DNA of 64,000 nucleotides, taken from Candidatus Woesearchaeota archaeon (GTDB lineage Archaea; Nanobdellota; Nanobdellia; Woesearchaeales; JACJVV01). Where the stretch lies: contig JACJVV010000001.1 of NCBI GenBank assembly GCA_020637495.1, forward strand, positions 372,001 to 436,000, given 5' to 3'. This document shows positions 23,803 to 32,900 of this stretch, piece after piece. The translations under genes and the position numbers were made by a program. The number at the start of each line of letters is the position of its first letter. The stretch's first letter is position 1. Under the pieces are notes generated by a model. That model was not told where the DNA came from and searched no databases. It saw only the letters and a program-made list of their open reading frames with translations.

Positions 23803-24609
23803 TTATTGCATGATACCTAAAAGTCCATACAGCATCCTATCAGTCGACCTTATTATTGTCTCATCAGTGCCATAGATAATAAAGCAGTTGCCATCAATCT
23901 CAATCTTCTCTTCTTGGTCTTCCTGGAAATAAACCACGAGATCATCCTCATTGCTGTCACAAGTTACTATAGGTCTGCTCTTGCATGCATCTGTTACATT
24001 TTCTGAGCATGCAGATATTAAGTTATAACTCTTAACTTTTTTGAGAACTTCACTCATCTCTGATACAGCTAAAGTAAGGTATGGCCTTGACACAGATGGA
24101 TCTTTAGGGTCTATTGTTATATACATCTTTGTGTAATCTTTTTTCGGTATTGGGTTGATCGAATTCACTGATATATTCTCAACTTCCTTAGGCCCGAACC
24201 TGAATGGGATTATGAACATATTCTCTTCAATCTGGTATTGCGTATACCAAAAATCAACATTAGTCTGTTCATCAGATAATCGTAAGAAGCTATATGAATT
24301 ATATATGTAACTATTATCGGTAGGAGCTTTATTATAGTTTTCTGAGAACAACTCATCCATTGTCTTAGGTTGCTCTTTGGACAGGTTAGGTATGATAAAG
24401 AGCAGTGCGAATATTATTATTATTCCCCCTAAAAGGACTGATATCTCTTTTAATGATATATCCTCAAACAGATTTCTTTTATTTCCTTTAGCTGTTGTTT
24501 TTTTAGTCTCATAAATATCTTTTTTATCATTATCGTTATTAATATCTTTGGAAACTGTACTCCTAGAATCTTTAATCTTGGAATTATTATTGCTGGATCT
24601 TGCTTGCAT
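23803..24609 (-). CDS. Membrane-anchored extracytoplasmic protein, paralogue B
   Basis: About 268 residues: a 60-residue Asn/Lys/Asp-rich cytoplasmic head, one membrane span (ISVLLGGIIIIFALLFIIP), and an outside domain with Cys pairs. The C-terminal 100 residues match the upstream neighbour: CDSNEDDLVVYFQED, CFIIYG, STDRMLYGLLG. Family not recognised. The ATG at 24609 is taken because AGGTGTT precedes it. It overlaps the 3' end of its paralogue and is divergent from the ABC exporter. Confidence 0.65.
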   Translation of the reverse strand: MQARSSNNNSKIKDSRSTVSKDINNDNDKKDIYETKKTTAKGNKRNLFEDISLKEISVLLGGIIIIFALLFIIPNLSKEQPKTMDELFSENYNKAPTDNSYIYNSYSFLRLSDEQTNVDFWYTQYQIEENMFIIPFRFGPKEVENISVNSINPIPKKDYTKMYITIDPKDPSVSRPYLTLAVSEMSEVLKKVKSYNLISACSENVTDACKSRPIVTCDSNEDDLVVYFQEDQEEKIEIDGNCFIIYGTDETIIRSTDRMLYGLLGIMQ

Positions 24610-25198
24610 CAACAACACCTAAGAATTCATAAATTATCCTTCCTGTAGCTCTTCTCATCTCATAAGCTGTCTGGAAATGCAGTCTTATACAGTTATCTGA
24701 TTCGATATATGTAGAATTATCCTCAACAAATTCAACCACAAGGAACTCATCTGTTGAATTATCACATGTTATAGTAGGCAGTTGTACATTATCTTTTGTG
24801 AATGCATTAACCATCTGTTTCTGGTTATTTGCAAAGACAGTATTCATCTGGTATGTTTGCAAAGCAATATCTTGTCTGTAGCTTGAGAATGGGTCTGATG
24901 TAATAATTATCGAATAAGCATCCTTAAGCCTATTGATAGTTCCCTGCTCAATCTCAATATGCTCTGTCTCAATAGGGAGAACCTCAAAGTAATATGTCTT
25001 ACCATCTACCTTAGTCTCATACCCATAATTTGTCTGCTTGAACTTGAATCCATTATACTTTTCTGTAGAATTATTACTTGAAAAGCCATAGAAAATAACA
25101 CCAAACCCTGAAGTTGCCATTATCAAAGTTATGAAAATACCCATATATAATGTCATCCTATTATTCTTCTTGTGAGTTCTATGACGTCTCATAATCAA
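24587..25198 (-). CDS. Membrane-anchored extracytoplasmic protein, paralogue A
   Basis: 203 residues with a basic head, a membrane span (MTLYMGIFITLIMATSGFGVIFYGF) and an extracytoplasmic domain. The C-terminal block (CDNSTDEFLVVEFVEDNS, CIRLHFQTAYEMRRATGRIIYEFLG) is clearly related to the downstream gene, so the two are a tandem duplication. No enzymatic motif. Short divergent gap (56 bases) to the ABC transporter ATPase, with T-rich TATA-like elements for both. Confidence 0.65.
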   Translation of the reverse strand: MIMRRHRTHKKNNRMTLYMGIFITLIMATSGFGVIFYGFSSNNSTEKYNGFKFKQTNYGYETKVDGKTYYFEVLPIETEHIEIEQGTINRLKDAYSIIITSDPFSSYRQDIALQTYQMNTVFANNQKQMVNAFTKDNVQLPTITCDNSTDEFLVVEFVEDNSTYIESDNCIRLHFQTAYEMRRATGRIIYEFLGVVDASKIQQ

Positions 25199-25254
25199 AG
25201 GTTTCAGAGGTATCTTTAAAAAGTTTTTTAAACAATCTTCCTTGGTATATCAGC

Positions 25255-25944
25255 ATGACAAAAAAGGATGATGTAGTCATAAAACTTGAAGATGTGTGGA
25301 AGATCTATAAGATAGGGGATAATGAGATAAATGCATTAGCAGGGGTTGATATTGAGATACCGCGCGGAAAATTTGTAGTTATAATGGGTCCTTCTGGAAG
25401 CGGAAAAAGTACTTGCGTAAACATGGTTGGTTGTCTGGATATACCAACTAAAGGTGAAATATATTTGAATGGTGATAATATAGCTCATCTTGGCGAGAGT
25501 GAGCTTGCGCAAATAAGAGGGAAAACCATAGGTTTCATCTTCCAGCAATTCAATCTGATTCCTACCTTGACAGCATTACAGAATGTCATGCTGCCAATGG
25601 CATTCCAGGATATGGATGTAGGGGAAAGAGAAGAAAGGGCAAAAGAGCTCCTTACTATGGTTGAACTTGGTGATAGGATGAATAATAGGCCTACTGAACT
25701 TTCAGGAGGGCAGCAACAACGTGTTGCAATAGCAAGGGCTTTGGCCAATGATCCTGATGTAATACTTGCAGATGAGCCTACAGGCAATCTTGATTCTAGA
25801 ACTGGAATAATAGTCATGGAGTATCTGCAAAAACTCCATAATCAAGGAAAGACAATAATAATGGTGACCCATGACCCAAAGATGACAAAGTTCGCTGAAA
25901 GGGTAGTCTTGCTCAAGGATGGAAAAACAGTGAAAAAGTTATAA
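25255..25944 (+). CDS. ABC transporter ATP-binding protein, MacB/LolD type
   Basis: A 229-residue ATPase: Walker A GPSGSGKST (about 45-53), Q-loop FIFQQFNLIPTLTALQNV, signature LSGGQQQRVAIARAL, Walker B VILADEPTGNLDS. The sequence style is that of LolD/MacB/FtsE-like ATPases, which pair with FtsX-domain permeases that act as mechanotransmitters or exporters. The two FtsX-type permease genes follow at 27290 and 28563, so this is the motor of that complex. TATA box about 26 bases before the ATG. Confidence 0.93.
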   Translation: MTKKDDVVIKLEDVWKIYKIGDNEINALAGVDIEIPRGKFVVIMGPSGSGKSTCVNMVGCLDIPTKGEIYLNGDNIAHLGESELAQIRGKTIGFIFQQFNLIPTLTALQNVMLPMAFQDMDVGEREERAKELLTMVELGDRMNNRPTELSGGQQQRVAIARALANDPDVILADEPTGNLDSRTGIIVMEYLQKLHNQGKTIIMVTHDPKMTKFAERVVLLKDGKTVKKL

Positions 25945-25989
25945 ATGAATGTAGTTTAAAAGATTACTAGGTGTAAAAAGGTGATTGCG

Positions 25990-27279
25990 ATGAAAAAAGG
26001 AAGTCAAATAATGATGATTTTATCAGTTCTTACAATATTATTATGTACTATTATGGCAGTCTCTGCTGCTTCAACAAATGTGATAGCAGATAAGGACATC
26101 AGGCTTACATTGGTCAATCAAGAGCCTGATCCTGTAGAACCTGGAGAATATGTAAAAGTAAAGTTCAAAGTAGAGAACTGGGGAAGTGAACCTACTGCAC
26201 CTATAGTTGTTGGCCTCAAGCCAAGTTTTCCATTTGAAGTAGTTGATGGTGATTATGAGCAGACAATACCTGGACTTGAGAGAAGACAGAAGGCTGACGA
26301 TAGTGAAATAGTCGAATGGAGGCTTCTCATAGATAAGAATGCTGCAGAAGGTGCGAACAACTTGACTGTATATTATAGAGAACTCTCAGGGCAAAGAGTA
26401 AATATCATATCTGAAGAAGAGTTTGATATTGAAGTTAGGACCAGTGATACTATCCTGGAAGTTGTTGATATAATGACTGTTCCTGAAGATGTTGAGCCTG
26501 GACAAACTTCTAAATTAATATTAAAAGTAAAAAATCTTGCTGATAGTTTCATTAAGGATGTTAAGATTAGTCTTGATTTAGAAGATGTTAATATTGCAAC
26601 TATTGGTTCAACAAGTGAAAAAATAATTCAAAAATTAGACGGTGGTGAAACTGTTAATGTTGAGTTTGATATTATGCCATCTTCATCTGTAGCTTTAGGA
26701 ACTGTGAAAATTCCACTTAATATGGAGTTCAAAGATAATTTGAATAATAAATATACTCAAAATTCAACATTTGGTCTAGTTTTGAATAGTCCGGTAAGTT
26801 ATATTTTGAATGTTGAAAGCAGTGAAATACTATCTCTTAATCAAAAAGGAGATGTTACAGTACAAATTTCAAATAATGGAATTAATAATATTCAATTTCT
26901 TACCGTAGAGCTTAAACAAAGTAAAGATTACAAAATTTTGTCATCACCTAAAATTTATATTGGTCAAGTTGATAGTGATGATTTTGAAAGTATAACATAT
27001 ACATTATATTCCAATGATACTGATGATTTTGGAAACATGAATCTTCGACTTTTGTTGACATACACTGATGATTATAACAAGGAGTATAATGTTGAAGAAG
27101 AAGTACCTATTAAAATATTCACTGCAAAAGAAATTAAAGATTATGGTCTAGTTCCATCAGGTAATGGTGGTATGTGGCTGTTAATAATAATAGTAGTTGC
27201 AGGTGTTTTTGGTTTCTTGTATTACAGAAAGAGAAAGAAGAAAAAGCAACAACAGCAACAAAAACAAAATAAGAAATAA
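25990..27279 (+). CDS. Secreted Ig-like (CARDB/NEW3-type) membrane protein of ABC exporter operon
   Basis: About 429 residues. Signal peptide at 1-25, then two or three Ig-like domains of the CARDB/NEW3 sort (PDPVEPGEYVKVKFKVENWG, PEDVEPGQTSKLILKVKNL, NQKGDVTVQISNNG), a C-terminal membrane span (WLLIIIVVAGVFGFLYYRKR) and a Lys/Gln tail. It lies between the ATPase and permeases, so it probably serves as the exporter's extracytoplasmic partner, the place MacA takes in bacteria (inference). Start at 25990 because AGGTGATT is just upstream. Codon style turns more AT-rich after about 26510. Confidence 0.8.
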   Translation: MKKGSQIMMILSVLTILLCTIMAVSAASTNVIADKDIRLTLVNQEPDPVEPGEYVKVKFKVENWGSEPTAPIVVGLKPSFPFEVVDGDYEQTIPGLERRQKADDSEIVEWRLLIDKNAAEGANNLTVYYRELSGQRVNIISEEEFDIEVRTSDTILEVVDIMTVPEDVEPGQTSKLILKVKNLADSFIKDVKISLDLEDVNIATIGSTSEKIIQKLDGGETVNVEFDIMPSSSVALGTVKIPLNMEFKDNLNNKYTQNSTFGLVLNSPVSYILNVESSEILSLNQKGDVTVQISNNGINNIQFLTVELKQSKDYKILSSPKIYIGQVDSDDFESITYTLYSNDTDDFGNMNLRLLLTYTDDYNKEYNVEEEVPIKIFTAKEIKDYGLVPSGNGGMWLLIIIVVAGVFGFLYYRKRKKKKQQQQQKQNKK

Positions 27280-27289
27280 GGTCTGAAAG

Positions 27290-28507
27290 ATGATCATAGA
27301 CCTTTTTTTATATTCTTTTAGAAATCTCAAAAATAGAAGATTGAGAACTTGGTTAACTATGATTGGAATAGTTATCGGTATTGCAAGTGTAATAGCACTT
27401 GTAGGTTTAGGAGGAGGATTAAAGGCGGCAATAACTGGTCAGTTTACTGGTGTTAGTGCTGATATTCTAACTATACAAGCAGGTGGTGTTGCTTTTTCAG
27501 GTCCACCTGGTTCAGGTGTTGTAAATCCTCTTAAAAAAGATTATGTTGATGATATTGAAAAAATCTCTTATGTTGATTTTGCTGCTGGTCGTCTTATTGA
27601 GGCTGTTAAGATGGATTATAATAACATCCAAGATATAGCTGTAACTGCCACTATTCCAGGTGGGAAAGTTCGTACAGAATTTGAAAAAATATTTGATCTT
27701 AAACTTGAGCAAGGACGGTTGTTAAAAGATGAAGATACTTCTAAAGTCTTATTAGGACATAATTTCTTAAAAAAAGATAATGGCTTTGATAAAGAAATAG
27801 TTGCTGGTTCAAAAATTGAGCTTAATGGTAAGGGATATGAAGTTGTTGGTATTCTTAAAGCAAAAGGGAGTTTTATGTTTGATAGTGTAATTTTCTTTAA
27901 TGATCAACCATTACGTGATATTGTAAATAATAAAGATAATGTTGATTTAATTGTAGCACGTGTGAAAAACATTAATGATATTGATAAAGCTAAAGAAGCG
28001 ATTGAAAAATATCTTAGAAATAAAAGAGATGTTAAAGAAGGTGAGGAAGATTTTAGGGTTCAATCTGCTCAATCAACTATTGACACAATTAATGGGGTTT
28101 TGGGCGGTGTTCAGGCTTTTGTAATCATTATTGCTGCAATTAGTATGATTGTTGGAGCTATAGGAATAATAAATACTATGTTTACTGCTGTACTTGAAAG
28201 AAGAAAAGAAATTGGTATTATGAAATCAATAGGAGCTAAAAATGAAGATATCTTTTTATTATTTTTAATTGAGTCAGGTCTTCTTGGTTTTGTTGGCGGA
28301 TTAATTGGAGTAATAATTGGATGGTTATTAGCAATCTTAGGAACAAATGCATTAAGTGCTGCATTAGGACTTGAAGCTTCACCAGATATCAGTTTTGCTT
28401 TTGCATTATTTGCATTACTTGCTTCATTCTTTATTGGAGCTGCTTCAGGTGTAATACCTGCAATGCAAGCAGCATCGATGAAACCAGTAGATGCTTTGCG
28501 GGGTTAA
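27290..28507 (+). CDS. MacB-like ABC permease (FtsX domain), copy 1
   Basis: 405 residues: an N-terminal cytoplasmic stretch and span (LRTWLTMIGIVIGIASVIAL), a long extracytoplasmic MacB_PCD domain (about 45-270), then the three-span FtsX domain with the conserved ERRKEIGIMKSIGA turn and the GAASGVIPAMQAASMKPVDALR end. Expected partner of the ATPase at 25255. Ten bases after the Ig-like gene, same operon. More AT-rich than surrounding genes. Confidence 0.92.
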   Translation: MIIDLFLYSFRNLKNRRLRTWLTMIGIVIGIASVIALVGLGGGLKAAITGQFTGVSADILTIQAGGVAFSGPPGSGVVNPLKKDYVDDIEKISYVDFAAGRLIEAVKMDYNNIQDIAVTATIPGGKVRTEFEKIFDLKLEQGRLLKDEDTSKVLLGHNFLKKDNGFDKEIVAGSKIELNGKGYEVVGILKAKGSFMFDSVIFFNDQPLRDIVNNKDNVDLIVARVKNINDIDKAKEAIEKYLRNKRDVKEGEEDFRVQSAQSTIDTINGVLGGVQAFVIIIAAISMIVGAIGIINTMFTAVLERRKEIGIMKSIGAKNEDIFLLFLIESGLLGFVGGLIGVIIGWLLAILGTNALSAALGLEASPDISFAFALFALLASFFIGAASGVIPAMQAASMKPVDALRG

Positions 28508-28562
28508 AATCAATTTTAGGTTAATAATTAATAAACTGAAAATATAAAACAAATTTACAAAA

Positions 28563-29786
28563 ATGATAACAAAAGAAAATTTTAATTATGCATTGAGGAA
28601 CCTTTTCAATCGAAAGGTAAGGAGTTCTCTGACAATATTATCTATTTTTGTAGGTATAGCTACAATATTTATATTTTTAAGTTTTGGCTTTGGATTACAA
28701 AATTACATTACTCAATTATCTACAGAAATAGGTGTTGATAAACTTTTTGTTCAAGCTAAAGGAATTGGTGCTCCAGGAACAGATCCTAATTTTAAGTTGA
28801 CTGATGATGATTTGAGTGTGATTGAAAAAACAAGAGGAATCACACAAGCTATAGGGATGCCTTATGGGAGTGGACAAGTAAAAAAAGATAAAAAAATTGT
28901 ATATCAATACATGATTGGTATGCCAGTAAATTCAAATAAAGATATTACTTTTGCTCTTGAATTTTTCACAGTAAAATTGCTTGAAGGTAGGAATCTCCAA
29001 AATGGTGACAATAATAAAATTGTCTTAGGATATAGTTATAGACTACCAAATAAAATCTTTGAAAAAGCATTGAAGATAGGAGATAAATTAGAAATCAATG
29101 GAGAAGAATTAAAAATTGTTGGTTTTTTTGAGGAACTTGGTAATCCTAGTGATGATGCGAATATTTATATGACTATAGATACATTTGATAGGTTAACTAA
29201 TGCTACTGAGACAAATTATGCATTTTTAGTTGGTAGAGTCAATGACCCGGCAGATATGTCTGCAATCAAAGATAGAGTGGAACGAGAATTACGTAAATCT
29301 CGAGGTTTAGATGAAGGTAAGGAAGATTTTTTTGTCGCTTCCTTTGATGAATATATTGAATCTTTTTCAGGAGCTACAAATATTGTAAATGGTTTTATTT
29401 TGCTGATTGCACTTATTTCAGTTTTTGTCAGTATGATTAACACTGCAAACACAATGTTTACTTCAATTCTTGAACGAACAAAAGAAATCGGTGTATTGAA
29501 AGCAATAGGGGCAAAAAATTCTGAAATATTAATTATTTTTTTATTAGAATCTAGTATATTAGGAATGGTTGCAGGAATTATAGGGGTATTAATTGGTTAT
29601 CTAATTAGTTCTGCTGGAGGGAATATTCTGAAAGCATTAGGTTGGGGTTTTTTGCAACCTGCTTTTCCAAGTTCCTTATTCATTGGTTGTATACTGTTTG
29701 CAACATTAGTCGGCACAATTTCTGGGATGATTCCGGCATACAATGCTTCAAAACAGAAACCTGTCGATTCACTGCGATATGAGTGA
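28563..29786 (+). CDS. MacB-like ABC permease (FtsX domain), copy 2
   Basis: 407 residues, same architecture as the preceding permease: first span around SSLTILSIFVGIATIFIFLS, extracytoplasmic domain, FtsX spans with ERTKEIGVLKAIGA and IPAYNASKQKPVDSLRYE. Two different permeases with one ATPase gene suggests a heterodimeric transporter. It ends the operon; a 206-base gap with a TATA box follows before the giant secreted protein. Confidence 0.92.
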   Translation: MITKENFNYALRNLFNRKVRSSLTILSIFVGIATIFIFLSFGFGLQNYITQLSTEIGVDKLFVQAKGIGAPGTDPNFKLTDDDLSVIEKTRGITQAIGMPYGSGQVKKDKKIVYQYMIGMPVNSNKDITFALEFFTVKLLEGRNLQNGDNNKIVLGYSYRLPNKIFEKALKIGDKLEINGEELKIVGFFEELGNPSDDANIYMTIDTFDRLTNATETNYAFLVGRVNDPADMSAIKDRVERELRKSRGLDEGKEDFFVASFDEYIESFSGATNIVNGFILLIALISVFVSMINTANTMFTSILERTKEIGVLKAIGAKNSEILIIFLLESSILGMVAGIIGVLIGYLISSAGGNILKALGWGFLQPAFPSSLFIGCILFATLVGTISGMIPAYNASKQKPVDSLRYE

Positions 29787-29904
29787 AGTGAATTAGAATT
29801 GAATAACTTTGTTCTATCATTAGATATATTGGTTTGGGTTATCTTTTTATGATTAATAATTTATTCTAAATGTTACTTCTGTTAGGTAGTTATTATTAGA
29901 AAAC

Positions 29905-29912
29905 TTTATAAA
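29905..29912 (+). promoter_or_regulatory. TATA box of the giant repeat-protein gene
   Basis: TTTATAAA near 29905-29912, about 80 bases before the ATG at 29993, which would leave a leader of about 55 bases with a GAGGGGG site near 29978. The rest of the 206-base gap shows nothing else clear. Confidence 0.45.
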
Positions 29913-29992
29913 CTTGCAAAAATTTCTACCTTCAAATGTTGTTATTAAGTAGTAATTACATATTATTCATGCTTATGAGGGGGAAATAAAAA

Positions 29993-32900
29993 ATGAGATT
30001 CATCAATCTGATATTATTCTTTTTTGTGATAGCACTTGCTGGTTCAGCATTTGCATATGACTCAGGATGGAATCAGCTTGCACCTCAGAATGGCGGTGCA
30101 TGTGGCTGTGCTTATCCTTCATGCGAAGAAAGCGACTATGGTCTTACATGGTTGCAAGAAGGCTCATGCGTAACAAGTGCGAGTTATGATTTCTTATGCC
30201 AAGGCAATAGATGTAATATCCTAAAAAGCATAGGTGCAGGCAGGACATATGATATTCCCTCAACAGGCAATTACTATCTTTCTGTCGACGCTATATGGAG
30301 CAGTGAATATGAGCGATTATATGGTGGTGTAAACACATGGGGTTCAGATTCAATAAGAAGATCATCTTATGATTTCAACAGTGCAGTACAATGTGTATGG
30401 AGAAATCCTTTCTATGTAAATTCAGATCCTGCACAAGTATGGTTTGAAGGCGCATCAAATTCAGGTAGCGTCCATGTAGGATATTTCAGGCTTTCAACAG
30501 AGATCCCTGATGATGTATATGTGTTCTGTGACGATGGATCACAGGTTCCACATGTTTATGAATGTAATGATGGTATTGATAATGATGGAGATGGTTATGT
30601 AGATTACCCATATGATCTTGGATGTTCAAGTTCTGTTGATAACGATGAGGGTGATGGCCATGTAGCATGCTACTCGGACAGCAACTGTGGAAATACTCAG
30701 ATAAGCACAAGCTGTAATATTGCTGGCGATCATGTAACTACTATAACTAATTATGATTGTATAAATCCAGGAACAGAGCATAGCTATTGCACAAGTTCGC
30801 AGCAGACTTCAACAGATGATTGTGACTACATCTGCTCTAACAGCCTTGGTTGTGATTATACAGAATGTTCCGATAAGATTGATAATGATGTTGATTCTAC
30901 CATAGATTTCCCTAATGATGCAGGATGCAGTGATTATTATGATGATGACGAGAGTGACGGACCAGTAACTTGCTATAGCAATAGTGATTGCGATTATCTA
31001 GATGATATTGACTCATATTGTACTGGTTCCCTATATAAGACTGAGACTCTTGATGGTGTATGCAACTATGCAGGAACTGATGCAAGCTATTGCTCACAGA
31101 AAGTTAAGAATGTGGTAGTTGACCAGTGCAGCTACATCTGCAGTGATAGTCTTGGATGTGATTATACAGAATGTTCTGATAGGACCGATAATGACAATGA
31201 TGGGACAATAGATTATCCAATTGATCTTGGATGCAGTGATTACTATGATGATGACGAGAGTGATGGCTATGTCGCTTGCTATAATAATGCAGATTGTGGA
31301 GCAATTACTAATGACTATTCATGCAATTATGCTGGAGACTATGTGCAGACTACAACTGTTCCAAACTGCTTCAATGCAGGTACAGAACAGAGCTATTGCA
31401 TTGATATAATTGACACAACAACAGATGATTGTGCAAACATCTGCTCTAATTCATATGGATGCGACTATACAGAGTGCAGTGATGGCATTGATAATGATAA
31501 TGATAATTTTGTAGACTTCCCTGATGATCTAGGTTGCAGTAATTACTATGACGATGACGAAAGCAATGGTCCAGTGGAATGCTATTCAAATGGGGATTGT
31601 GTAGTGAACAATGTAGTCAATACCTATTGTGATGGTGATGATTTTGTGACTGAAGTTCCTAAGGGAGTATGTGATAATCCTGGAACAGAACAAAGCCAAT
31701 GCATCATAGAGTATAATGTGGATGTTGAGAAGTGCAATAACATCTGCTCTAATTCACTTGGATGCGACTATACAGAATGTTCAGACGGAATCGATAATGA
31801 TAATGATAATTTTGTTGACTATCCAATTGATTCAGCCTGTAATAATTATTATGACGATGATGAATCTGGTGATATTAAATTAGTTGAGACAAAATGGGAC
31901 ATAGATATATTGAGTAGTAGTGATACATATCAGACAGATAGGGGATGCCATGATATCTCTGTTAAGGTAGAGGCATATGATAGTTTTGACGATGTTGAGA
32001 TTACTGTGAGGATACCAGGTACACCATATGGTCTAGTTAATACCTCTGACTTATTTGATATCGTGAATGGTCAGATTGTGACAAAGAGTATGCTACTATG
32101 CCTTCCTGATGATATGGAAACAGATTATTATACTCTAGTAGTTCAAGGAGATGACTCTGATGGGTCATTGTTCATACAGAATTATCCAATCAAACTTGAA
32201 GGATTACCAGTGGAATGCTATACACATTCAGACTGTGGTCTTAATGGATTTACAGAATATTGTTCAGTCCAAGGGAATCATGTGACTGAGAGTACAATGT
32301 TCTATTGCCATAATGCAGGAACTGAATTAAGCTTCTGTACAAATGAGACAAATTCAAACGTTGATGAATGCGATTATATATGCAGCAATAATCTTGGCTG
32401 TGATTATACAGAGTGTAGTGATGGGATCGACAATGATAATGATAATCTTGTCGATTATCCTAATGATCTAGGGTGTGATAATTATTACGATGATGATGAG
32501 AGCAATGATCCTATTGAATGCTATTCAAATGATGATTGTCCTCAGACAAGCCAGCCAGCACCATATTGCGATGGCAATGATTATGTGGTCGTTGAAGTAG
32601 ACAGTGTATGTGTAAATCCAGGAACAGCCCAGAGTTCATGCGAAGCAATATCAAATGAGATGATCCAGGAATGCAACTACATCTGCAGCAATAACCTTGG
32701 TTGTGACTATACAGAATGCAGTGATGGACAAGATAATGACGGCGATGGACTGGTTGATTATCCTAATGATCCTGGTTGTTTAAGTTACTCTGATACAGAT
32801 GAATATAATATAATTACAGTGGTACATGAATGCAGTGATGGAATAGATAATGACGGAGATGGTTCAGCTGATTATCCATATGATTTCAGCTGCTCAAGCC

